64,000 nt of DNA, taken from NCBI GenBank assembly GCA_963747315.1, contig CAVVEQ010000005.1, forward strand, positions 62,001 to 126,000. Direction: 5' to 3'. Source of the DNA: CAVVEQ01 sp963747315 (lineage in GTDB: Bacteria > Chloroflexota > Anaerolineae > Anaerolineales > Anaerolineaceae). The notes under the pieces were generated by a model. That model searched no databases, was not told the DNA's origin, and was given only the letters and a program-made list of their open reading frames with translations. Positions 57,245 through 64,000 of this stretch are shown here, in pieces. The first letter of the stretch is position 1. Each line of letters opens with the position of its first letter. Position numbers and translations under genes: made by a program.

Positions 57245-58978
57245 TTACTTGTTTTGCTTCATCCGTTCAAGGATTCCGGCGAGTTTTTCATTGCCACCTG
57301 CGGGAGGCTTCCAGTCCACATGAATGTTGGGAGCGTCCTGATCCTTCAGATTGGCTGCAAAAGATTCCAACCCGACATTGATGGCAGCCATGGGCTTCTT
57401 AAGATTGGGCAGGTCCACAGCTTTTCCGAGCGCAGCAGCCTCCACTGATCCGCGTTCATTCAACGCTCGCATGATGCGGCCAACCCGGCGGACAACCACC
57501 TCGTTGCTGGGATCCACCCAGGCTCCGGCTTTTTTGAGTTGATCCATCTGGGAATCGAAATTCTGCGGATCTTCATCCGTGCCGGTCACCACGCAGGTGA
57601 TTTCAAGGTGGCGGCCAGCTTTTTTCGCATCCGCGATGGCTTTAGTAATCGCGGGTGCGATCTCGCTGGCAGGGTCGGGATGCGAGCCATAACCAATGAC
57701 CACATCCAGCATGATCACCGCTACTTCAGGGTCGTTTGCTTCTTCATACAACCTCCGGATGCGGAGTTCGTTATCCATCATCGGGTGCAGGCGGCCAACC
57801 GTGAATTCATCCTCGCCCAGGTCGACGATGCAGTTCTCCTGGCTGACGAGAGAATCGGCCATTTTATTATCTTTGTTGATTGGCGCATTGGCCCAGACCC
57901 GCGGCATGTAGCTGGCAAGGATGTATTGGGCTTCGTACGCCAGGGTGCCGCCGGAAAATAAACCGCGGAAATATTTTTGTTCTTTACTAAATTTCTCGAC
58001 GGGAACATCTGTATCAAGTTGAAGCTTGGGTGGTTTATTCGCAAATTCCACAGCCAGCCGGGCGGCGTCGTCCATACCGGTGGCAAAGAAGAGATTGCCA
58101 TCCTGGATGGTTGTGACCGCGCGAGCGATGAAGTTCACCACCACCGGTTTGCCGGCTTTACGGGCTACTTTCAGGACTTCCTCGGCCACTTTAGGTGAGG
58201 GTGGTTTGGAAACCAGTACGATGACCTTGGTATCCTCGTCGCGGATGAGCGCATCCAAAGCCATCAGGTAGGTGATCGCGCCGACTTTCTCGCTCAGGTC
58301 GCGTCCGCCCGTGCCAATGCCAAAAGTTATCCCGCTGCCAAGCTGGTGAATGCGGCAGGCGACCTGCTGCAAACCCGTCCCGGCCGCGGCCACAATACCG
58401 ATGGGGCCTTGACGAATTTTGTTGGCGAAAGCCAGGCCCATCCCGCCGATCATGGCCGTGCCGCAATCCGGTCCCATCACCAGCAGCCCGGCCTCCCGTG
58501 CCTGGGTTTTAAGCGCGATCTCATCCTCAACGCTGACGTTATCGCTGAAAAGGTGAACGTGTTTTCCGAGGCGAAGCGCTTCGCGGGTGACGCCCGCGGC
58601 GTAGCGCCCGGCGACCGAAACGATCACCCAACCAGCATCCGGAAGCATTTGGGATGCCGTTTCCATGCTGCGGGGCATATATTCCTGATCAACTTCAGAC
58701 TTGCGTGCAGCCAGGAGTTCATCCACCTTGCCGATCGCATCCTCGGCTGCCTTGTCGCTTTCGGATTTCACCACGACCACCAGGTCATCCGGTTTCGATG
58801 CCTGCACCTCGGGAGTATTCAAACCGATATGGGCAAGGAGCTCCTTGTTGGAATCGGTGCCCATCACCACACCAGCATCCAGGATCTCGGGCAACCCGGC
58901 CAGCGAGCGTTGCAATTGCATCAACCGGGCGGAGTCATAATACACACCTCTGCGGATTTGCGTTTTGATCATCGCCAC
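57245..58978 (-). CDS. fdrA: FdrA-like protein (AllF, acyl-CoA-synthetase-like)
   Basis: Intact 577-residue protein of the FdrA family, related to succinyl-CoA synthetase chains. Typical blocks are RRGVYYDSARLMQLQRSLAG and DAGVVMGTDSNKELL at the start, GLLVMGPDCGTAMIGG, GIVAAAGTGLQQVACRI, TFGIGTGGRDLSEKVGAITY, the His/Gly-rich YFRGLFSGGTLAYEAQY and DVVIGYGSHPDPASEIAPAI. It is thought to take part, with DUF1116, in phosphorolytic carbamoyl transfer in anaerobic purine or allantoin breakdown. It is the first gene of the - strand operon after a gap with a plausible promoter. Confidence 0.88.
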   Translation of the reverse strand: MAMIKTQIRRGVYYDSARLMQLQRSLAGLPEILDAGVVMGTDSNKELLAHIGLNTPEVQASKPDDLVVVVKSESDKAAEDAIGKVDELLAARKSEVDQEYMPRSMETASQMLPDAGWVIVSVAGRYAAGVTREALRLGKHVHLFSDNVSVEDEIALKTQAREAGLLVMGPDCGTAMIGGMGLAFANKIRQGPIGIVAAAGTGLQQVACRIHQLGSGITFGIGTGGRDLSEKVGAITYLMALDALIRDEDTKVIVLVSKPPSPKVAEEVLKVARKAGKPVVVNFIARAVTTIQDGNLFFATGMDDAARLAVEFANKPPKLQLDTDVPVEKFSKEQKYFRGLFSGGTLAYEAQYILASYMPRVWANAPINKDNKMADSLVSQENCIVDLGEDEFTVGRLHPMMDNELRIRRLYEEANDPEVAVIMLDVVIGYGSHPDPASEIAPAITKAIADAKKAGRHLEITCVVTGTDEDPQNFDSQMDQLKKAGAWVDPSNEVVVRRVGRIMRALNERGSVEAAALGKAVDLPNLKKPMAAINVGLESFAANLKDQDAPNIHVDWKPPAGGNEKLAGILERMKQNK

Positions 58979-59110
58979 TGACTCACCTCTTTAACTCTTG
59001 GAATTCTTGTTGGAAGTTTGGTGCAAACCGGGGAATACCCGGGGAGGGAATAGCTTGAAATGTACTTGGTAATTAATATCATCATCGTTGCAGCCACAGG
59101 TTGCCGATTC

Positions 59111-59140
59111 AATATAACACACGGTAAATCCGGTTTTCAA
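59111..59140 (-). promoter_or_regulatory. Probable promoter of the fdrA operon
   Basis: On the - strand TTGAAA (59140-59135) and TATATT (59116-59111) are 18 bases apart, about 130 bases before the fdrA start. The gap 58979-59190 contains no gene and otherwise shows only AT-rich sequence that could hold operators. Confidence 0.45.
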
Positions 59141-59190
59141 ATATCATATTCACATATCTTGTATGACAAATGATACCCGCATAAATGACT

Positions 59191-59233
59191 GAAAAAACAT
59201 CCCCCAATCTGATTATCCAAGAAAGGGGGATGT
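59191..59233 (-). terminator. Terminator after the acetyltransferase-like gene
   Basis: ACATCCCCC at 59197-59205 pairs with GGGGGATGT at 59225-59233 around a 19-base loop. On the - strand the stem is followed by TTTTTT. It lies 19 bases after the stop of the gene at 59252 and separates it from the fdrA operon. Confidence 0.8.
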
Positions 59234-59251
59234 ATTTAGTTACACTCGTGA

Positions 59252-59977
59252 TTAAAGTTCCACAGTTTCCGGAACGCGGAAAACGGCGTTCGCTTTGCGG
59301 ACTTCCGGAGATACCTTGAAGGAAAGGTCATCCCCGATTGTCTCTTTGCAGAAGTTCTTGATCCGGCCGTTCCACATATCCTGGTCCAGGTAGAAGACTT
59401 TGGCGCCGCCCAGTTCATGCTGGTACTGCGGCCAGGGTTTGGTGGGTTGAGCCATTTCGAGTCCGGCCATGCGCCAGCCGTTGTAGGATTCGAAAGTGGT
59501 CCACCATTCCTTGCACTTGAGGATCTCGAGGGCGTAATATGTTTTGGCATAGTACATTGGCCAACCCACGCGCGCGCGGCGGGAAAATGCCAGGGTGTGA
59601 AGGCTGATTGCTAGGTCCTTATCCCAGACGCGGCCGTTGGCGAAACCGAGCCACTCACCATCGATCAAACCGACCATGGCAAAGGGGTCCTTCATGCGTT
59701 TGCGGGTGAGAGCGAGCACTTCACCATAGACGCGCACACCCACGATATCGTAGAAGTCCTTCTCTACGTGCATTACCTTTTCAAGGTAACCCAGCATGGG
59801 TTTGATATCGCTTTCTTGCACGGCACGAATATAAAGTATACGGCCGTCCTTGAGGGTGATCTGCGCTTCAGGCCAGGGAGGAAGCTGCATAGGCGGGGCG
59901 GATAGCAGCGCTTCAATCTCGCGAACGTTTATTTTGATCTCTTCAACTGAAACAGGGGTCGGGGGTTCAACTCTCAT
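59252..59977 (-). CDS. GNAT-like acetyltransferase-related protein
   Basis: Intact 241-residue protein. The start of the domain, ITLKDGRILYIRAVQESDIKPM, is typical of GNAT acetyltransferases, followed by a strand pair MVGLIDGEWLGFANGRVWDKD. The usual acetyl-CoA loop (Q/RxxGxG/A) is not obvious, so it may be a degenerate or distant member. SLHTLAFSRRARVGWPMYYAKTYYALEI occupies its place. It has its own terminator and is divergent to the formate channel gene. Function unknown. Confidence 0.6.
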   Translation of the reverse strand: MRVEPPTPVSVEEIKINVREIEALLSAPPMQLPPWPEAQITLKDGRILYIRAVQESDIKPMLGYLEKVMHVEKDFYDIVGVRVYGEVLALTRKRMKDPFAMVGLIDGEWLGFANGRVWDKDLAISLHTLAFSRRARVGWPMYYAKTYYALEILKCKEWWTTFESYNGWRMAGLEMAQPTKPWPQYQHELGGAKVFYLDQDMWNGRIKNFCKETIGDDLSFKVSPEVRKANAVFRVPETVEL

Positions 59978-60153
59978 TTTTTTCCTTTACTTTCTGGTGA
60001 AATATGGAAAATCCAAAATCCAGTATAGCATCCGGTGTTGGGTGCGTCAATCAGTGGTCAGACAATTAAGAGCATTAAAGGACTTTTATCATACCTGCTG
60101 GACATCGAAATTCTGACATATGTCCAATAAATCCTGACATATAATCAATTTTT

Positions 60154-61011
60154 ATGAACCCTGAATCCCCTTCTCCCGATTTTCTCCAGCCACGTTCCAT
60201 GGCCGAAAAAGCAGTCGAGATCGGCACCCGCAAAGCTCGCGGAGGTGCGCTGAACTTATTCATCCTCGGTATGCTGGCAGGTGCATATATCGCCTTCGGC
60301 GCCGTCTTCGCTACGGTGGTCACCGCCGGCACCCAGAATATGCTCCCCTATGGGGTAATCCGCTTGCTGGCAGGGTTGGGTTTCACCCTGGGACTCATCC
60401 TGGTGGTGGTCGGCGGTGCCGAGCTTTTCACCGGCAACAACCTGATGCTCATGGCCTGGGCGAAGCGGCAGATATCCTCCAATGCGCTTCTGCGCAACTG
60501 GGGCATCGTTTTCTTAGGCAACCTGGTCGGCTCGCTGATAATCGCCGTGATCATGGTCGCCAGCATGGAATACACCTTCGGCGGTGGCGCGGTGGGTGCC
60601 AATATGCTCGCAATCGGGGAAGCCAAGACGAGCTTAGGTTTCCTCCAGGCGATCCTGCTGGGGATCCTCTGCAACATGCTGGTTTGCCTGGCTGTATGGC
60701 TTACTTATAGTGGACGCACAACCACCGATAAGATCCTGGCTATCATCGCCCCAATCGCCTGCTTTGTGGCAGCCGGATTCGAGCACAGTGTAGCTAACAT
60801 GTATTTCATCCCCGCTGCCCTGCTTGTCAAGAATTTCGGCAGCCCGGCATTTTTCCTCTCCATTCACAAAGTTCCGGCGGATTTCCCCCACCTCACGTTG
60901 CAGAACTTTTTGCTGGGCAATCTGCTGCCGGTCACCATCGGCAACATTATCGGCGGCGGGGTGTTCATCGGCCTTGCGTATTGGTTCCTTTATCTCCGCA
61001 ACAAGGCATAA
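60154..61011 (+). CDS. Formate/nitrite transporter family channel (FocA-like)
   Basis: Intact 285-residue FNT channel with six membrane helices. AEKAVEIGTRKARGGALNLFILGMLAGAYIAFGAV is the typical start, the conserved loop GAELFTGNNLMLM lies near residue 92, and the second half carries LCNMLVCLAVWL, AAGFEHSVANMYFIP and NLLPVTIGNIIGGGVFIGLAYW. It would move formate, nitrite or a similar small anion. TATAAT lies only nine bases before the ATG and there is no ribosome site, so the message may be leaderless; the ATG at 60199 is an alternative start. Confidence 0.92.
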   Translation: MNPESPSPDFLQPRSMAEKAVEIGTRKARGGALNLFILGMLAGAYIAFGAVFATVVTAGTQNMLPYGVIRLLAGLGFTLGLILVVVGGAELFTGNNLMLMAWAKRQISSNALLRNWGIVFLGNLVGSLIIAVIMVASMEYTFGGGAVGANMLAIGEAKTSLGFLQAILLGILCNMLVCLAVWLTYSGRTTTDKILAIIAPIACFVAAGFEHSVANMYFIPAALLVKNFGSPAFFLSIHKVPADFPHLTLQNFLLGNLLPVTIGNIIGGGVFIGLAYWFLYLRNKA

Positions 61012-61012
61012 A

Positions 61013-61039
61013 AAAACCGCGCGAGTTTCGCGCGGTTTT
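61013..61039. terminator. Bidirectional terminator
   Basis: AAAACCGCGCG at 61013-61023 pairs perfectly with CGCGCGGTTTT at 61029-61039 around AGTTT, with an A run on the left. It ends the formate channel gene on the + strand and the phosphodiesterase gene on the - strand, which stops 15 bases away. Confidence 0.88.
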
Positions 61040-61054
61040 CATTAGCATACAGAA

Positions 61055-63103
61055 TTACTTCGTCGGTGGCTGCAGATCGTTACGCCATTTTTTCAGCTGT
61101 TTGTAAACCTGCTCGGCGCCGATGATGGGTTTCTCGTCGTATTTTAAAGTGGTCGGGAACATGATGAAGGGGCGCATCTGCGGGCCACCCATGCTGCCGT
61201 GGTGGCTGACCTGATCCTCAAACCCGATCACCTCCTGCTCCTCGGGATCCAGCATGGCGTTCACCACGATATCCGGGCAGCTCTTGAACGAGTGCTCACG
61301 CCGGACGTGGTCCGCTGCATTGGGTCCGTAATCTTTGAGAGGGTCAATACCTTCCACAAGATCATCCTTGAGGTAATGGAAACCTCCTTTGCCGATTACC
61401 ACACCGCCATTTTTCTTTGAGTTCACCAGTACGAAGCCGATCCCGGGGTGCCGCGCGAGTCCAAGGATCAGATCCGGGTGGCGTTCGTTGATCTCCTCCA
61501 TGGTCAGCCGGTGATCCTCATCGCCAAAATAGATCGCTCCCAATCCGCCGGAGGCATAGACGATGATTCCCTTCTTCTTTTCCTCCCCTTGGTCATCCGC
61601 ACCAGCCTGCTCCTCGGGTTGGCGTTCGGGACCCATGATGACCATGCCGTCCTTTTCCTTATTTTTTAGCATGCTCTTAAGCAGCCTGGAGGAGCGCATG
61701 TTATCGTTTGTAGTCTGCGAGACGATGGCGTTGATATTATCCCAGGCCTCGTCAGTGTTGAGCATTGCCAACACGGCTTGATCCTCCTTCACCAGGCTCT
61801 GCACTAAATCCTCAAGGGTGATCCCGAAGGCATTTTTAAAGGTGGGGCCTTTCGTCTGGCCGTGATCGGCCAAAAGAACCAGTTTATAGGGCCTTGGCGC
61901 GTCCGCCAGCGCCCGCAGGATGCGGGCGAAATATCGGTCACTCTCATGCAGTGCTTCCAGGGCTTCCGGTGTATCGCAACCGGCAAAGTGGGCCACGTCG
62001 TCATACGCGGAATATAGGGCATAGATCGCCGGCACGCCGCGCAGAACGTCGCCGATGACCGCGAAGGTGATCATATCGTGCAGGAAGGGTCCCATCATGG
62101 CACGGATGAAGCCATACTTGAAGTTGCGGGATTTGACGATGTATTTATCCTTGCGCCGGCGTTGGGCAGCTGCCTGCCAGTATTCTTTAAATATCTCGAT
62201 GATCATGCGCGTGATCATATGGAAGATCACATATGGGCTGATCAGGTAGGAATAGAACCCGGGGCCCATACTTGCATCTTTTTTCATCAGGGTGCTCATG
62301 GTGTAGAAGGCTTCGCTCGCGTCGCCGGAATACATGTTGCCGCGCGAGGCGCCGCCATTTACCAGCAGGCCGTCGCCATTGGAGAGCTCAGCTTCCATGC
62401 GCACCATCTCCCGCGGGTCACCGGTCATAACCGTTTTCTTGCGCTCGCGATCCCACCAGCGGAAAGCAGGAATTTCTGCGTTGTTACCATGAAGAATACC
62501 CGGCTGCATGGAGCCGGTTTGCGAGGACATATCCGTCTCCCATGGGATTACCCGGTATTCGCCTTTATCAATGAAAGCCTTTACATGCGGCATGTGGCCT
62601 TCGTCGATGGCGCGGTGGAATAGCTTTTCTCCCAAACCATCCAACTCCAGGTAGAGGATGCCAGGCACTTCTGTCTTTTCCACTTTGCCGCGCTTCTGCA
62701 CCATGCGCTTGATCACCGCGCGGTCAAAGCGGTCGTCTTCATCCAGCGTTAGGATCTCTCCAAGAATGGCGTTGACCACCGTCATGAAGACGACGATCCA
62801 CAACCCGGTTTGCCAACCATCCACCGTCACCCCCTGGATGCGGTTGCCGACCACTGCAATGAGAATGCCGTTTACCACGAACATCACCAGGGGATAAAGC
62901 ACGGTCGGAAGCCAGGAGAGAAAATTGACAAAAACCCAGTAAAAAGCCGCCTGGGCTACTGCGTATATGATCGTGAAGACGAACAGGGAGCGTACTGAGG
63001 CTACATCAAACCCCGGCAGCCGGTTGCCGAGGATAAATAACAGGATCATGTGAACAATGATCACCGTAATGATCTGAATAACACGTCGAAGGGTTAGCTT
63101 CAT
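61055..63103 (-). CDS. Membrane-anchored type I phosphodiesterase / alkaline phosphatase-family protein
   Basis: Intact 682-residue protein. Residues 1-130 form four membrane helices (holin-like bundle: IIVHMILLFILGNRL, VNFLSWLPTVLYPLVMFVVNGILIAVVGNR). The rest is a metal-dependent phosphodiesterase of the alkaline phosphatase superfamily: YLELDGLGEKLFHRAIDEG, MSSQTGSMQPGILHGN with the Ser/Thr nucleophile region, YSAYDDVAHFAG, LLADHGQTKG, and a late DQVSHHGSMGG supplying metal ligands. It probably cleaves phosphodiesters of lipids, nucleotides or envelope polymers. It ends seven bases before the EEP gene start on the same strand order. Confidence 0.82.
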   Translation of the reverse strand: MKLTLRRVIQIITVIIVHMILLFILGNRLPGFDVASVRSLFVFTIIYAVAQAAFYWVFVNFLSWLPTVLYPLVMFVVNGILIAVVGNRIQGVTVDGWQTGLWIVVFMTVVNAILGEILTLDEDDRFDRAVIKRMVQKRGKVEKTEVPGILYLELDGLGEKLFHRAIDEGHMPHVKAFIDKGEYRVIPWETDMSSQTGSMQPGILHGNNAEIPAFRWWDRERKKTVMTGDPREMVRMEAELSNGDGLLVNGGASRGNMYSGDASEAFYTMSTLMKKDASMGPGFYSYLISPYVIFHMITRMIIEIFKEYWQAAAQRRRKDKYIVKSRNFKYGFIRAMMGPFLHDMITFAVIGDVLRGVPAIYALYSAYDDVAHFAGCDTPEALEALHESDRYFARILRALADAPRPYKLVLLADHGQTKGPTFKNAFGITLEDLVQSLVKEDQAVLAMLNTDEAWDNINAIVSQTTNDNMRSSRLLKSMLKNKEKDGMVIMGPERQPEEQAGADDQGEEKKKGIIVYASGGLGAIYFGDEDHRLTMEEINERHPDLILGLARHPGIGFVLVNSKKNGGVVIGKGGFHYLKDDLVEGIDPLKDYGPNAADHVRREHSFKSCPDIVVNAMLDPEEQEVIGFEDQVSHHGSMGGPQMRPFIMFPTTLKYDEKPIIGAEQVYKQLKKWRNDLQPPTK

Positions 63104-63109
63104 ATGGAA

Positions 63110-63901
63110 TTACTCCTTTTCAAGGTTAAGTATAATCGCGAAATGGTCGGATAAAAAGCGCCCGTAGGGGAAACGCGATACGGAATTGACCATTTGGCAG
63201 ATATCGGCATGCACTTTCAACAGGCGTGAAGCGGGCTGACGGCAGAAGAAGAAATCCAGAGGAATGGACCAGGATTTCTTAAGGAAGGAGACCGGCTGAT
63301 ATGTGGGGCGGGGATCATCGGCTAATGGGTCATAGAAACCGCTCTTTTCGATCATCTCGTCATACATCTTCGTCCCGCGCGGGAAGTTGAAATCCCCGCA
63401 GATGACCACGAAAGCATCCTCTGCCTGAGAGCGGCCAACCTCCGCCAGAAAGGCCACCTGGTCGCGCTGGATGCGCGAGATGGGGCTTTCGGGATCCCAC
63501 TTTGCCAGGTAGGAGGCGTTGGTGTGGGTATTCATCACCACCACGGGTTGCCCCTCCCAGTTGAACTCGGTGAGCAAAAAGCCCTTGTAGGAAAACCAGT
63601 CCGCGAACCCAATACTGACCTTTTTCCCGCGGTTGGGAAAAAGCCGGAACTCGCTGCGCACGGGGGCAAGGGTAGAAGCCGTCACCAGGTTGCCCATGGG
63701 GATGTGACCCTCGGTGCCGAAAGTAAGATGAGGATGCGCGGGCAGATAATTTCTTAATTGGTCGATATAGGCTTTTTGCTGGATCTCCTGGAAGCAGATC
63801 ACCTCCGCATCTAGCTTGGTGACTTCAGTGCAAATATCCGCAATTCGCCGCCAGCTCATGTAGTTGGGCAGCCCGAAGGTGTTGAAGGATACTATCTGCA
63901 T
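63110..63901 (-). CDS. Endonuclease/exonuclease/phosphatase (EEP) family hydrolase
   Basis: Intact 263-residue EEP-fold protein. The catalytic residues are visible: SFNTFGLPN at the start, CFQEIQQ (metal Glu), VVMNTHTNAS, CGDFNFPRGT (Asp and Asn) and LSDHFAIIL (Asp-His). Members cut DNA, phosphoinositides or sphingomyelin. No signal peptide is seen, so it is likely cytoplasmic. It precedes the membrane phosphodiesterase by six bases on the - strand, so the two probably act in the same phosphoester-degrading task. Sequence beyond 63901 to the window end holds no gene I can support. Confidence 0.85.
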   Translation of the reverse strand: MQIVSFNTFGLPNYMSWRRIADICTEVTKLDAEVICFQEIQQKAYIDQLRNYLPAHPHLTFGTEGHIPMGNLVTASTLAPVRSEFRLFPNRGKKVSIGFADWFSYKGFLLTEFNWEGQPVVVMNTHTNASYLAKWDPESPISRIQRDQVAFLAEVGRSQAEDAFVVICGDFNFPRGTKMYDEMIEKSGFYDPLADDPRPTYQPVSFLKKSWSIPLDFFFCRQPASRLLKVHADICQMVNSVSRFPYGRFLSDHFAIILNLEKE

Positions 63902-64000
63902 GGTTGTGCTCGGAAATCAGTATACAACCGCAGGAGAAAAAACAATTGCCGAGTTGGTGATTTTTATCCACGCGTAGGGCGGGAACCGGAAAGGATTGAT

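Noticed and set aside
1..64000. CRISPR arrays, tRNA or rRNA genes, IS elements, prophage
   Set aside because: I saw no regularly spaced repeats, no tRNA cloverleaf or rRNA-like stretches, no transposase or phage genes. A covariance-model or repeat search could still find small RNAs I missed.

Overview
The window looks like a chromosomal piece of an uncultured anaerobic bacterium, most likely Chloroflexota (Anaerolineae-like). This rests on remembered similarity of the gene set (FocA-type channel, PfaD plus giant KS protein, spermidine-synthase-like membrane protein, purine and pyrimidine degradation genes, TIM-barrel sugar genes) and not on a marker gene. No rRNA, tRNA, CRISPR array, IS element or phage was seen. 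An unusual property dominates the reading. About thirty places in otherwise well-conserved genes need a reading-frame change, and nearly all are explained by one extra base, on both strands and often in or next to short homopolymers. I treat these as probable sequence or assembly errors and describe such genes as single loci.

Region 1 (1-14.9 kb, + strand) is a long carbohydrate or sugar-acid catabolic operon. It holds the end of a GntR/UTRA regulator, two FGGY kinases, a Gfo/Idh/MocA dehydrogenase, two zinc alcohol dehydrogenases, a phosphotriesterase-like hydrolase, a cupin phosphoglucose isomerase, a 2-hydroxyacid dehydrogenase, a KDPG-type aldolase, a shikimate-dehydrogenase-like protein, a DeoC-type aldolase, a C_GCAxxG_C_C protein, a TIM-barrel isomerase, a glyoxalase-fold protein and an Old Yellow Enzyme relative. 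The substrate cannot be named. It ends at a terminator and is followed by a YbaK-type tRNA deacylase and a Mop-type molybdate-binding protein.

Region 2 (16-21.3 kb) is nucleobase catabolism: a second GntR regulator, a truncated YgeW-like carbamoyltransferase, a truncated M20 peptidase facing it, and the reductive pyrimidine set PreA, PreT and dihydropyrimidinase. The carbamoyltransferase and the peptidase meet at a breakpoint near 17140.

Region 3 (21.4-38.9 kb) has membrane and cell-surface genes, then a secondary-lipid (PUFA-synthase-like) locus. The locus consists of a PfaD enoyl reductase, an Sfp-type phosphopantetheinyl transferase, and one giant synthase of about 2770 residues (KS-ACP-AT-KS-ACP-ACP-KR-DH), followed upstream by a DUF362 protein. 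All three carrier domains have Thr where the phosphopantetheine-bearing Ser is expected.

Region 4 (38.9-47.8 kb) is mixed. An AT-rich stretch carries a decayed copy of a CrtI-like oxidoreductase and a GT39-like membrane protein. Then come dCMP deaminase, the intact CrtI-like gene, a HemN/HemW-like radical SAM protein and an OsmC-family gene with an in-frame TGA exactly at its conserved cysteine, followed by a SECIS-like hairpin (candidate selenoprotein). A badly broken NmrA-like gene closes the region.

Region 5 (47.9-60 kb, - strand) is a purine or heterocycle catabolic operon: FdrA, DUF1116, a tandem cyclase-family hydrolase, a three-subunit molybdenum hydroxylase, a CoxG-like protein and an NCS2 xanthine/uracil permease. 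Region 6 (60-64 kb) has a formate/nitrite channel, a membrane phosphodiesterase and an EEP-family hydrolase.
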